Of a stretch of 64,000 nt of DNA, positions 23,558-32,643 are shown one piece after another. Each line of letters starts with the position of its first letter. Position 1 is the first letter of the stretch. The translations under genes and the position numbers were made by a program. A model generated the notes under the pieces. The model saw nothing but the letters and a program-made list of their open reading frames with translations, did no database searches and was not told where the DNA came from. The stretch covers positions 124,001-188,000 of the forward strand of contig NZ_BCVP01000017.1 in assembly GCF_001591805.1 (NCBI RefSeq), read 5' to 3'. The DNA comes from Neobacillus novalis NBRC 102450 (lineage in GTDB: Bacteria > Bacillota > Bacilli > Bacillales > Cytobacillaceae).

Positions 23558-25780
23558 CTACTCTTCAAGTTGGAAAGTATGGCTGAAATGGATTTTTCCA
23601 TTCTCATCCCGGATTTCAACTGTAGCTTGCTTATTTGCCGGATCTACCTGGAACACACCGAAGTTGAAAAAATCACCTTCTGCATACATGCTCTCTGGGC
23701 CAAACGTGGGATCCAATGTACCAGGATTTATTTTTACTGCTCCAATCGGACCGCTGATCAGTTCGTGATAATCGGTTTTGCCATCTTGATTGGCATCATA
23801 TTTGATGACTTGGGCAAAATGGACATCGGTCGTGACGAAAAATACGTTCTTAATTTCTTTTTTCACGATAAAATCAGAGATTTTTTTGAACTCGTTCTCA
23901 AACCCGGTAGGATCATTCGGGTTAACTTGATTTCCATTTGCCCATCCATCCCTAGCATTTGCTTTTCCGGTTGGAACAGAAATTGGGACAGAAGTTGCTA
24001 CAAGTTTAACCTTAGCATCTGACTCGAGAAGCTGCTGCTCAAGCCATTGCAACTGTTCTTCGCCAAGCATTGTTTTATCCGGACCATCCGCTTTGGTGTT
24101 CGAATCACGGTAACCGCGGTTGTTAAGTATCATCATATCAACGGTATTACCCCAAGAATATTTGTTGTAAAGCTTGTCCGCTGAACTGCGTTCCCCCGAA
24201 ATGGGCCAATAATCCTTGAATGCACGTAAACCGGTCGGAGTTAACGATTCAGATGGGCCTGAAAAGTCATTGGTTACTTCATGGTCATCCCAGATAGAAA
24301 AGGTTGCCGTTTTTTGTAAAAGACTGCGTAATCCCGCATCTGTTCGGTTCTCCTTATATTTCGCCCAAAAATCCTGTAAGGTTTCGGATGGAGGATAAGG
24401 AACAGCCGGTGTCTTATTATCAGCATAAATGGTATCCCCGCTGAACAGGAAGAAATCCGGATTTAAGGCTGACATTGCCTGAAAAGTTTTATATGGTGGA
24501 ATCTCTCCCTGACCGCCAGTATCTCCGCCCCAAACCATTGTCATTGGTTTTAGGCTGTTTTGTTCTGGCGCTGTTTTGAATGAACCGTTCACGGTATATT
24601 TGCTTGAAACAGTATGTGCGCGATAATAGTAGGTAGTATCAGGCTTTAATCCGTTGACAGGTACGTTTACTGTAAAATCATGCTTAGCATCTGCATGACT
24701 GGTTTTGACGATGGAACGGTGTTTAAAGCTTGGGTCCGATGAAACCTCAAATTGAATATTGGCAGGTCCGTTTGCACGTGCCCATAATACGGCTGAAGAA
24801 TCGGTTACATCTCCGCTTGCTACACCATGTGAAATAAACGGCTTATCGAGTAAATCTACTAACAGGTCAGGGTTATTCGTGAATTCTCCATCAACACCAA
24901 GTGAAAGAAGGGCTGCCAAATCGTCCTGTGAATTGACCGTCCATGGATGGACAAGAAGTTGATTCTGATGTGCGGCTTCCATAAATGTTGGGACAACAAG
25001 TTCTTTACTAGGGCCTACTCCGGCTGCGTATTCAGAGATGCGCTTGAATTCCTGATAGACATCCTTCCCTTTCAGCAAAGCGGCCGTGTAAAGTTGAATC
25101 AGCTTTACGTTTGGCGCCATGGTTTTCAATTTGCGAAGGCTTTCCTCACTGAATGATTCGAGAATAAGATGCTTGTCATTCAGCACATTCGTTTTTTTCA
25201 GGATATCAATCAATTTTTCTTCCATTCCAGGGTAGACATTTGGTGCTTTTGTTTCCATATAAAGGCCAACTTTTCCATTTCCTTTTTGTTTAACAAATTT
25301 AATCGCTTCTTCAAGTGTTGGTATGGGCTGTCCGACATATTCTTTTTTCGCCAGGTTCGGAAATTTTGCATTAAACCATGAACCTGCATCGAGACGTTTT
25401 ATTTCATCCAGTGTAAAATCTTTCACTCGCCATGGTGCCCGGTCTGGATATAGTTCCATTACATTTGTCGTTCTTTCAAGCGTTTCATCATGCAGGGCAA
25501 TCAAGTGGCCATCCTTCGTCATTTGTAAATCGAATTCCACATAATCTGCTTTCATTTGCATTGCCTGCTTATAGGCTGCCAGAGTATGCTCCGGCCCGTA
25601 TGCAGATGCACCGCGATGGGCAATGACTGCAACATCAGACGTAATAGGACGTAAGGTAGATTGCCCATTGTCAGAAACTATCCTCTTTTCTGGAGCAGCA
25701 AAAACGGCCCAAGGTTCAGCGGTAGTTACAGCAATGGATAGACAAGCAAGACCAGCGATCAAACTTTTTTTCATTTTCAA
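23558..25780 (-). CDS. Secreted glycerophosphodiester phosphodiesterase fused to PhoD-like phosphodiesterase
   Basis: A 740-residue exported protein. Signal peptide (to about residue 28, WAVFAAPEK); GDPD domain (about 48-310) with AHRGASAYGPEHT, EFDLQMTKDG and LHDETLERTT, supplying the catalytic histidines and metal-binding acids; then a PhoD domain (about 315-740) with SGDVTDSSAVLWAR, GGDTGGQ, FSGDTIYAD, WDDHEVTND and VTTDVHF. In B. subtilis the two activities (GlpQ and PhoD) are separate secreted enzymes that together degrade teichoic acid; here they are one chain. A PhoP-type box lies upstream. Likely role: harvesting phosphate from wall teichoic acid or glycerophosphodiesters. Confidence 0.88.
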   Translation of the reverse strand: MKMKKSLIAGLACLSIAVTTAEPWAVFAAPEKRIVSDNGQSTLRPITSDVAVIAHRGASAYGPEHTLAAYKQAMQMKADYVEFDLQMTKDGHLIALHDETLERTTNVMELYPDRAPWRVKDFTLDEIKRLDAGSWFNAKFPNLAKKEYVGQPIPTLEEAIKFVKQKGNGKVGLYMETKAPNVYPGMEEKLIDILKKTNVLNDKHLILESFSEESLRKLKTMAPNVKLIQLYTAALLKGKDVYQEFKRISEYAAGVGPSKELVVPTFMEAAHQNQLLVHPWTVNSQDDLAALLSLGVDGEFTNNPDLLVDLLDKPFISHGVASGDVTDSSAVLWARANGPANIQFEVSSDPSFKHRSIVKTSHADAKHDFTVNVPVNGLKPDTTYYYRAHTVSSKYTVNGSFKTAPEQNSLKPMTMVWGGDTGGQGEIPPYKTFQAMSALNPDFFLFSGDTIYADNKTPAVPYPPSETLQDFWAKYKENRTDAGLRSLLQKTATFSIWDDHEVTNDFSGPSESLTPTGLRAFKDYWPISGERSSADKLYNKYSWGNTVDMMILNNRGYRDSNTKADGPDKTMLGEEQLQWLEQQLLESDAKVKLVATSVPISVPTGKANARDGWANGNQVNPNDPTGFENEFKKISDFIVKKEIKNVFFVTTDVHFAQVIKYDANQDGKTDYHELISGPIGAVKINPGTLDPTFGPESMYAEGDFFNFGVFQVDPANKQATVEIRDENGKIHFSHTFQLEE

Positions 25781-25816
25781 TCATCTCCTATATGGTTTGT
25801 GTCTGTCACAAATAAA

Positions 25817-25868
25817 GTTATAGGAGATTTGTAAAGATAGATTTAATAGAATATTAATATTTAGTAAA
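25817..25868 (-). promoter_or_regulatory. Predicted PhoP box and -10 of the GDPD-PhoD gene
   Basis: On the minus strand, hexamers TTTACT (25868-25863), TTAATA (25857-25852), TTAAAT (25846-25841) and TTTACA (25835-25830) follow at exactly 11-bp period. TATAAC (25822-25817) starts seven bases after the last. The arrangement matches Bacillus PhoP-activated promoters. The rest of the 456-nt gap to 26237 is AT-rich and shows no gene. Confidence 0.65.
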
Positions 25869-26237
25869 TTTAGAAAAAATAGTAAATTATTATTATGAAA
25901 TAATAGGCTGATAGTAGTTTTTGCGTGATAAATTACCTAATCACAATGATACGAAGGACGGTTCTTTTGCTTTTGGGTGATTTTGGAAGTGAGAAAACAA
26001 ACCACCCCTCTGTTACCTTAAAAAAAAATTGTAGCTTTCTTACATGAAACCATTAATATATTATTAAGAAATTATTAATAAGGGAAGAATTAACAAAGTA
26101 AGTGGTACAATGGTATCAGGGTACCTGTCACGTTCAGAAATGGGTAGATGGACTAGAACGGTGTGTGTGCGTATCCCCCGCTTATTTTTTTTCATCAGTT
26201 TGATATGGATTAACAATGTTAAGAAAGGGTCTTTTAT

Positions 26238-27371
26238 ATGACTAAAAAAATATTAATTATTTCTTCTGATAACACCGGTCATGGCCATAAAAGCATCACA
26301 GAATCCTTGTGTGAAAAGATTGGAATGGATCATGATATTAACGTGCATGTAGTAGATGGCTTTTCTTTGGGTGGACACTCACTATTGAATATCGGCAAGA
26401 CCTACGGACCGATAACGAGAAGGTCCGAAAATTTATGGGAGAAGGTATTTAACTATTCTGCTGAAAACCCAGAATTAATTGACAAATTTATCGAAATGCT
26501 TATAAGAAAAAATTTCCTGAAATTACTTGATGAAGAAAAACCCGATTTGATTTTATCTGTTCATCCAAATTTTAATGGTTCTATTTTGAATATTTTGGAA
26601 AAGGAATTTATAAAAATTCCATTTCTTACGCTTATTGCCGACCTTGTGAACATATCGCCACTTTGGGCGGATAAGAGAGCTGATGTAATCATTTGCCCCA
26701 CAATTGAAGCGCGTGATAAGTGCATCGAGTATGGGGTGCCAGCTGAGAAAATAAAAGTAGTAGGGTTCCCCGTTCGTTCGAGATTTTTTAGAAATAGCAC
26801 TAATAAAAAAGTGAATTATCGAGTTGGTACACCATTAAACTTCTTAATCATGAGCGGTGGTGAGGGTGTAGGGAATATGAAGAGTATTGCTGAGATTCTG
26901 TTTGATCAATTTGATTGTTCCGTGAAAATTGTGGCGGGTAGAAATGCAAAGTTAAAGGCTGAGTTAGAGCAATCGCTTAAGAGGAAGTATGGAAATAAAG
27001 TGGATATTTACGGTTTTACTAAAGATATTCAAGATCTCATGTTTCAGGCAGATATCGCTTTTACAAGAGGAAGTCCAAATGTTATGTTTGAGGCGTTCGC
27101 TTCCAATACTCCGATTATGATCACAGGTGCATTACCTGGTCAAGAACAGGACAATCCAACCTTTGCTGAAAAATTGAATTTGGGTGTAATCTGTAAAGAT
27201 CCAAGCCAGATTGAAGCTAAAATCAACCAATTACTTGAAAATGATGCTGAAAAGCTGAATCATATCATCCATTGCCAAAGAAAGTTTATCAACTCTCGAG
27301 CTGCAGAAGAAATCATCCAATTTATGTTAGAAGTGGAAAATCGTTTTGAGTGGAAGCTACAGCTTGCTTAA
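26238..27371 (+). CDS. MGDG synthase-family glycosyltransferase (UgtP/YpfP-like)
   Basis: A 377-residue GT28-type glycosyltransferase of the family that includes plant MGDG synthase and bacterial UgtP. N terminus ILIISSDNTGHGHKSITESL (glycine-rich acceptor loop), then DFVN-like LIADLVNISPLW; the C-terminal donor-binding half has GGEGVGNM and FTRGSPNVMFEAFASNTPI. Likely transfers sugar to diacylglycerol at the cytoplasmic membrane, making glycolipid or teichoic-acid anchors. The next two genes are a lipid-type MFS protein and an LtaS-family protein, the same trio of functions as YpfP, LtaA and LtaS in Staphylococcus. AAAGGGT precedes ATG 26238. Confidence 0.85.
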   Translation: MTKKILIISSDNTGHGHKSITESLCEKIGMDHDINVHVVDGFSLGGHSLLNIGKTYGPITRRSENLWEKVFNYSAENPELIDKFIEMLIRKNFLKLLDEEKPDLILSVHPNFNGSILNILEKEFIKIPFLTLIADLVNISPLWADKRADVIICPTIEARDKCIEYGVPAEKIKVVGFPVRSRFFRNSTNKKVNYRVGTPLNFLIMSGGEGVGNMKSIAEILFDQFDCSVKIVAGRNAKLKAELEQSLKRKYGNKVDIYGFTKDIQDLMFQADIAFTRGSPNVMFEAFASNTPIMITGALPGQEQDNPTFAEKLNLGVICKDPSQIEAKINQLLENDAEKLNHIIHCQRKFINSRAAEEIIQFMLEVENRFEWKLQLA

Positions 27372-27427
27372 TACGTTTAAAAATGTACTTATTATGACTA
27401 AATGATAAAATATAACCAGATAAAGGT

Positions 27428-28855
27428 GTGTTCTTTTTTTTGAAAAGTACGAATCCTCAAAAGGTATTCACCATATTTGTATTTATTGCCTTGGCTGCTT
27501 TTGATAATATCATCGTCGGATTATTTCCGCCACTTTTTCAGTATATTGCTGACGATTTGCATATGAAAATTGCTAAATTAGGGACGATTTCAGCTGTGAA
27601 TATTTTAGTTACAGCTGTTTCTTCCGTTTTTTGGGGATATCTATCAGGAAAATTCAAACGTAAAAAGTTGATTATCATCGGAACGTTGATTTGGGTTATC
27701 TCCGTATTTTTGACATCGAATAGCCATAGTTATGGAGAGCTTCTCTTTTATCAAATTTTTACGGGAGTAGGTTTAGGGTGTATTGCCTCTATTGGCTTTA
27801 GTGTATTAACCGATTCTATTCCATATGAGAAACGTGGGATGATTTTGAGCCTTTGGGGCATGGCCCAAGGCTTAGGGGGAATTGCAGGAGCCCTTTTGGC
27901 TTCTTTAACTGCAACCAACACAAGTTGGAGATGGCCTTTTGAAATCGTCGGTTTTGTAGGCTTTTTTCTCATTATTTTATACCTTTTCGTAAAAGAACCT
28001 GCAAGGGGTGGAGCAGATCCTGAACTGAAAGGTCTCATGGAAAATAACCAGTCCTATCATTATGTGATCGAAGCAAAGCAAATTGTACCGATTATATTAA
28101 AAGGAAGTAATGTGTATCTTTTCTTGCAGGCACTTTTTATGAATATTGCAACAGGCAGTCTCATATGGCTCCCAACCTTATATATTTTTAAAATTCAACA
28201 ACTAGGATACAGTATAGAGACATCGATGATTGCTTCGGGGTACCTATATGCCATATTTCAAATTGGAGGAATGACATCGGTTTACTTTGGTCACCTCGGC
28301 GACAAATTTCAAAAGAAAACGTATAAAGGAAGGGCAATGTTAACCTCATTCTTTGTATTTCTTACGATGCCCCTATACATACTAATGTTTATGATTCCAA
28401 TGAACAACCTGCGGCTGCCTGATGACAATAATGCTTTCAGTATTTTCGTTAGTTTATTGGGTCAGCTATTCATGAACCCATGGATGGCTTTATTGTTTAT
28501 TTTGTCCTTTTTTGCTTCGGCTGCTCAATCCGCAAACACACCAAACTGGCTCGCACTTATTACCGATGTGAATTTACCAGAGCATCGAGGGACGGCTTTT
28601 AGCATCGCCAATCTTTCCAATAGTTTAGGCAGAACCATTGGAAACGTAGGAGTCGGTATCGTGCTCGGCATGATTTCCACTCGCTATCATGGACCAACTT
28701 CTTATATAATAACCTTATCGGTCCTTCAAATTTTTCTCATTCCTTCAGCCATTTGTTATCTTTTAATGGCCAAAAAAAATATGTTTGATATACAGAAGGT
28801 GAAAGAAACATTGAAGTCACGATCAGAGCCAGAACCAGAGCCGGATAAGGGCTAG
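27428..28855 (+). CDS. MFS transporter, Spinster-like; candidate glycolipid/lysolipid transporter
   Basis: A roughly 475-residue MFS protein with 12 predicted membrane segments. Signature loops are GYLSGKFKRKKLI (between helices 2 and 3) and SIPYEKRGMILSLWGMAQ; the last recalls Spinster-type lysophospholipid transporters. Start uncertain: GTG 27428 or, with better spacing from AAAGGTG, TTG 27440. It sits 57 nt after the glycosyltransferase gene and 100 nt before the LTA synthase-family gene, which suggests that it moves the glycolipid product across the membrane, as LtaA does. This role is inference from context. Confidence 0.8.
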   Translation: MFFFLKSTNPQKVFTIFVFIALAAFDNIIVGLFPPLFQYIADDLHMKIAKLGTISAVNILVTAVSSVFWGYLSGKFKRKKLIIIGTLIWVISVFLTSNSHSYGELLFYQIFTGVGLGCIASIGFSVLTDSIPYEKRGMILSLWGMAQGLGGIAGALLASLTATNTSWRWPFEIVGFVGFFLIILYLFVKEPARGGADPELKGLMENNQSYHYVIEAKQIVPIILKGSNVYLFLQALFMNIATGSLIWLPTLYIFKIQQLGYSIETSMIASGYLYAIFQIGGMTSVYFGHLGDKFQKKTYKGRAMLTSFFVFLTMPLYILMFMIPMNNLRLPDDNNAFSIFVSLLGQLFMNPWMALLFILSFFASAAQSANTPNWLALITDVNLPEHRGTAFSIANLSNSLGRTIGNVGVGIVLGMISTRYHGPTSYIITLSVLQIFLIPSAICYLLMAKKNMFDIQKVKETLKSRSEPEPEPDKG

Positions 28856-28954
28856 TATTCGTGGGGTTGGAAACAGATTTCTTAAAATGATGTTACAAGT
28901 TTTATATGGAAAGTAGAAAAATAGTATATTACCTTGTTGGTGGAGGGAAGAAAC

Positions 28955-30886
28955 GTGAATAACCTATTACAAAAGGGTCAAAGTATGTTTACGAGATATT
29001 TTGCCTTTTTCTATGTGGCTGTATTTCTCATTTGGATGAAGACATACATAGCACAAATAACGCAGTTTAGATTAGGGGTGGAAGGACCATTTCAGCACTT
29101 TCTATTATTTATCAATCCTTTGGGATCTTCCTTCCTTTTTTTGGGACTGGCTCTCTTTTTTAAAGGACGAAAAAAGTATAGTTGGCTAATGGTCATTTAT
29201 TTCCTTTTATCTGTTCTTTTGTATAGTAATATTTTGTATTATCGCTTTTTTAATGACTTCATTACGTTACCGACGCTAACTCAAACAAAAAATGCTGGAG
29301 AAATTGGCGGCAGTGTCGTTTCCTTATTAAAACCATATGACTTTTTATTCTTCATTGATTTCTTTCTGTTGCTGGCCTTACTTGCATCTCGCTTTATAAC
29401 AATTGAAGTTAGAGATGTGAATCGCCGGAAGGCAGGTGCGTTATTTTCACTTTCATTGGCGATTTCTTGTGCCAATTTAGGTTTAGCGGAAATAGACCGA
29501 CCTGAATTATTAACAAGAGGATTTGACCGGAATTATATTGTCAAATATTTAGGGATGTACAATTACACCATTTATGATGCAGTTCAAAGTACGCAAGCAT
29601 CGGCACAAAGGGTAATGGCAAACAGCGACGATATTACAGAAGTCAATAATTATACGAAATCAAATTATGCTAAACCCAATCCTGATTACTTTGGTCTCGG
29701 AAAGGGAATGAACGTCGTTTATTTCCATCTTGAGTCGTTCCAAAACTTCCTTATTGATTACAAATTACACGGAGAAGAAGTAACTCCATTTTTAAATTCA
29801 ATGACGAAGGATAAAAATACCGTTTATTTTGATAATTTCTTCCATCAGACGGCACATGGGAAAACGTCTGATGCCGAATTTATGTTGGAAAACTCATTAT
29901 ATGGATTACCCCAAGGTTCTGCTTTTATGACAAAAAGTTTAAACACGTACCAAGCGGCTCCTGCCATTTTAGGAACCCATGGCTATACTTCTGCGGTCTT
30001 CCATGGGAATTCCGGAAGTTTCTGGAATCGCGATGAAATTTATAAATCGTTTGGATATGATAAGTTCTTTGATTCAAGCTACTATCAAATGGACCCTGAG
30101 GACCTGGCACAATATGGGCTTATGGATAAGCCGTTTTTAAAGGAATCTATGCCGCTTTTAAAATCATTGCCTCAGCCATTTTATACCAAGTTCATAACAG
30201 TTACGAATCATTTTCCGTTCCCAATTGATAAAAAAGATGCTTCGATTGAACCACATACCACTGGTGTCTCATCTGTCGACTCGTACTTTCAGACTGCCCG
30301 CTATGCCGACGAAGCGTTCAAGCAATTTTTTGCATCATTGGAGAAAGATGGATTATTAGATCATACGATTATTATTATGTACGGTGACCATTATGGAATT
30401 TCCAAAGATAATAATAAGCAAATGGAGCAAGTTCTAGGGAAAGAAATTACACCATTTGAAAGCACTGGCTTGCAGCGAGTACCGTTATTGATTCGAGTTC
30501 CAGGATTAGTTGGTGGCGTGAACCATGAATACGGCGGGCAAATTGATCTTCTTCCCACACTGCTTCACTTGTTAGGAATTGATACGAAAGAGTATGTCCA
30601 ATTTGGTACAGACTTGTTTTCTAAACAGCATGATGATCTAATTCCTTTCAGAAATGGTGATTTTGTCAGTTCAACCATCACATCCATTGATGGAAAATTC
30701 TATGATTCAACAACGGGAATGGAATTAGGAATTGACAAGTTAGCAAAGGCTGAGAAAGGTCGGAATATGGCCGAGGAGAAATTATTGTTATCCGATCGAG
30801 TAGTAAATGGAGATTTATTACGTTTCTACAATCCAGAAGGTTTTGTTTCAGTGGATCGTTCTAAATACAACTATCATCAGAAATAA
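28955..30886 (+). CDS. LTA synthase family protein (LtaS-like)
   Basis: A 643-residue protein: five N-terminal membrane segments (about residues 10-165), then an extracellular sulfatase-fold domain. The nucleophile is Thr304 in HGKTSDAEF; YFHLES and MYGDHYG provide metal ligands; FITVTNHFPF is also conserved. LtaS enzymes polymerise glycerol phosphate from phosphatidylglycerol onto a glycolipid anchor. Bacillus species have several paralogues, so this could be a YfnI- or YqgS-like variant or a primase. Start set at GTG 28955, seven bases after GGAGGG. A strong terminator follows at 30887. Confidence 0.88.
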   Translation: MNNLLQKGQSMFTRYFAFFYVAVFLIWMKTYIAQITQFRLGVEGPFQHFLLFINPLGSSFLFLGLALFFKGRKKYSWLMVIYFLLSVLLYSNILYYRFFNDFITLPTLTQTKNAGEIGGSVVSLLKPYDFLFFIDFFLLLALLASRFITIEVRDVNRRKAGALFSLSLAISCANLGLAEIDRPELLTRGFDRNYIVKYLGMYNYTIYDAVQSTQASAQRVMANSDDITEVNNYTKSNYAKPNPDYFGLGKGMNVVYFHLESFQNFLIDYKLHGEEVTPFLNSMTKDKNTVYFDNFFHQTAHGKTSDAEFMLENSLYGLPQGSAFMTKSLNTYQAAPAILGTHGYTSAVFHGNSGSFWNRDEIYKSFGYDKFFDSSYYQMDPEDLAQYGLMDKPFLKESMPLLKSLPQPFYTKFITVTNHFPFPIDKKDASIEPHTTGVSSVDSYFQTARYADEAFKQFFASLEKDGLLDHTIIIMYGDHYGISKDNNKQMEQVLGKEITPFESTGLQRVPLLIRVPGLVGGVNHEYGGQIDLLPTLLHLLGIDTKEYVQFGTDLFSKQHDDLIPFRNGDFVSSTITSIDGKFYDSTTGMELGIDKLAKAEKGRNMAEEKLLLSDRVVNGDLLRFYNPEGFVSVDRSKYNYHQK

Positions 30887-30919
30887 AGAAGCAAGAGGTC
30901 CTTTCCTCTTGCTTCTTTT
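30887..30919 (+). terminator. Terminator after the LTA synthase-family gene
   Basis: AGAAGCAAGAGG (30887-30898) and CCTCTTGCTTCT (30905-30916) form a perfect 12-bp stem over TCCTTT, followed by TTTT. Confidence 0.85.
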
Positions 30920-31054
30920 CATTATCATTTGCGACAAGGAGCCTGTCCCCATGGTTTCCCATTGTTCACAAAAATACCCTTAGTAAAAAATTCAAATAAT
31001 TGTATTTTATGTTATACTTAAACTAAAATAATAGGAAAGTTGGTAGATAGTTTT

Positions 31055-31339
31055 ATGAAAAGTACTGGGATTGTCCGTAAGGTTGATGAATTAGGCAGGA
31101 TTGTGATTCCAAAGGAATTAAGAAATACGCTCGATATTCAAATTAAAGATCCATTAGAGATATTTGTCGAAGATCAGCGCATCATTTTACAAAAATATAT
31201 ACCTTCTAATGTTTGTGCAGTTACTGGCGAAGTTACAAGCAAAAATAAACTCTATCCAGGAGATATTATTCTAAGTCCAAAAGGGGCGGAAATTCTTTTT
31301 GAGCAATTAAAAGCAAGTATCCAGGTAATAGGCTCATAG
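31055..31339 (+). CDS. AbrB/Abh-type transition-state regulator
   Basis: A 94-residue DNA-binding protein. The first 50 residues (MKSTGIVRKVDELGRIVIPK, then ELRNTLDI and IILQKY) are nearly the AbrB swapped-hairpin domain, and the C-terminal half keeps VTGEV and the GAEILFEQL dimerisation helix of AbrB and Abh. It should repress stationary-phase genes during growth. Start at ATG 31055; an in-frame TTG at 31040 is too close to its potential ribosome site. Followed by a terminator, so monocistronic. Confidence 0.9.
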   Translation: MKSTGIVRKVDELGRIVIPKELRNTLDIQIKDPLEIFVEDQRIILQKYIPSNVCAVTGEVTSKNKLYPGDIILSPKGAEILFEQLKASIQVIGS

Positions 31340-31375
31340 GGTTAAAAAAGCTTGCGTTTAAAGCGATAACATAAG

Positions 31376-31415
31376 AAAGAGAGACAAGGGCAAACTGCTT
31401 TTTCTCTCTTTTTTT
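31376..31415 (+). terminator. Terminator after the AbrB-like gene
   Basis: AAAGAGAGA (31376-31384) pairs with TCTCTCTTT (31403-31411), with inner pairs GC/GC in the loop, followed by T's. Confidence 0.75.
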
Positions 31416-31589
31416 GATAGTCAAATAGATTATAAGGGGTATAAGCGACCTTAAACTGAGAAAATCATCAAAGTTCGGTCGCCAATAAGAACCAATCCCC
31501 TCCCAGCCTACCTCCTATTACTGAAACTGCCCCTTTTTGTGGTATGCTGTAGAATATAATCTAAGGTTGGTAAATTTGAGGTGGTTTGA

Positions 31590-32045
31590 ATGGCAAAGTC
31601 AAAAAGATTCTGGGTGTTTGCGTTAATTATTTGGATGGCGGTAATCTTTTTCTTCACCCAGCTGCCATATTTCACAGGGGAAAGTACGTCCAAAGCCCTC
31701 TTTAAGTTGTTTGCTGTACAACATGATACCACTCATTCAGCTAATGGAGGTTCGGTTCTTATAAAGGTTGTTAATATTATTCTCAGAAAGGCGTCACATC
31801 TAACAGCATTTGGAATTATTGCCATTTTGCTGTTTCAAGTGTTCAGGAACTTTCGATATCCCTATTTCCTTTCATGGTTTCTAACTTTTCTATATGCGAT
31901 AACGGATGAATGGCATCAATCGTTTGTGCCGGGCAGAACTGCCTCATTTCAAGATGTATTAATTGATTGTCTAGGGGCATTCATCGCCTTGCTGATTGCA
32001 CATTCATATACCTCTCGAAAAAGAAAAACTCTGCAGAAAAGGTAA
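31590..32045 (+). CDS. VanZ family membrane protein
   Basis: A 151-residue protein with four membrane segments. The VanZ hallmarks are present: FTQLPYF after helix 1, RKASHLTAFGIIAILLF, and TDEWHQSFVPGRTASFQDVLID with the conserved Glu-Trp-His-Gln and Asp. VanZ itself gives low-level teicoplanin resistance, but most members such as this one have no proven role. GAGGTGG lies six bases ahead of the ATG. A shared hairpin separates it from the convergent peroxidase gene. Confidence 0.85.
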   Translation: MAKSKRFWVFALIIWMAVIFFFTQLPYFTGESTSKALFKLFAVQHDTTHSANGGSVLIKVVNIILRKASHLTAFGIIAILLFQVFRNFRYPYFLSWFLTFLYAITDEWHQSFVPGRTASFQDVLIDCLGAFIALLIAHSYTSRKRKTLQKR

Positions 32046-32078
32046 CGTTTGCTTTTCCAAAAGTGCCGTTATCCGAAG

Positions 32079-32116
32079 AAAGAATCCCAATCACAAAAAA
32101 GACTGGGATTCTTTTG
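32079..32116. terminator. Bidirectional terminator between VanZ and peroxidase genes
   Basis: AAAGAATCCCA (32079-32089) pairs with TGGGATTCTTT (32104-32114). T-rich tracts flank the stem on both strands. Confidence 0.75.
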
Positions 32117-32127
32117 GTTTCTATAAT

Positions 32128-32619
32128 CTAAACATTGGATAACGACAATAATTTTTTTAAGTCATCCTCAATTCTGCTTGGTTCCGTAGTCGGTGCATAG
32201 CGTTCAACGACCTGACCGTTCCTATCGATAAGAAATTTGGTGAAATTCCATTTGATATTTTTGCTTAGAAGGCCTCTTTTCTGTTCTTTTAAAAAGGTGA
32301 ATAAGGGATCAGCGTGGTCGCCATTTACATCGACTTTTGCGAAGATTGGAAAGGTTACACCGTAATTCCTCTGGCAAAACTGAACTGTTTCTTCAATAGC
32401 AGCGAATTCTTGATTGTTGAATTGTGCGCATGGGAAGCCTAGAACCATCAACCCATGTTCGTTGTATTTCTCATATAACTCTTCAAGTCCCTTAAATTGG
32501 GGAGTAAACCCGCATTTGCTGGCGGTGTTTACAATCAGTAATGGTTTGCCCACGTATTCCTCTAATGACTTCTCCTCACCATTGGTCATCCTCACATGAA
32601 AATCATAGACCGTTTTCAT
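32128..32619 (-). CDS. Glutathione peroxidase-like thiol peroxidase (BsaA-type)
   Basis: A 163-residue peroxidase of the GPx family. NTASKCGFTPQ holds the peroxidatic cysteine (Cys, not selenocysteine), GFPCAQFNNQE the second conserved block, and WNFTKFLID the catalytic Trp-Asn. Bacillus members probably use thioredoxin or bacillithiol as reductant. Start at ATG 32619, six bases after GAGGAGGTGG; an ATG 24 nt upstream lies ahead of that site. Cytoplasmic; single gene. Confidence 0.9.
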   Translation of the reverse strand: MKTVYDFHVRMTNGEEKSLEEYVGKPLLIVNTASKCGFTPQFKGLEELYEKYNEHGLMVLGFPCAQFNNQEFAAIEETVQFCQRNYGVTFPIFAKVDVNGDHADPLFTFLKEQKRGLLSKNIKWNFTKFLIDRNGQVVERYAPTTEPSRIEDDLKKLLSLSNV

Positions 32620-32643
32620 GGCGCGCCACCTCCTCATTTTCAC

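Noticed and set aside
23534..24022. Plus-strand frame of 162 codons over the PhoD domain
   Set aside because: Lies opposite conserved PhoD motifs and shows no recognisable family or ribosome site.
32128..32619. Selenoprotein form of glutathione peroxidase
   Set aside because: The active-site codon encodes Cys and no in-frame TGA is present.
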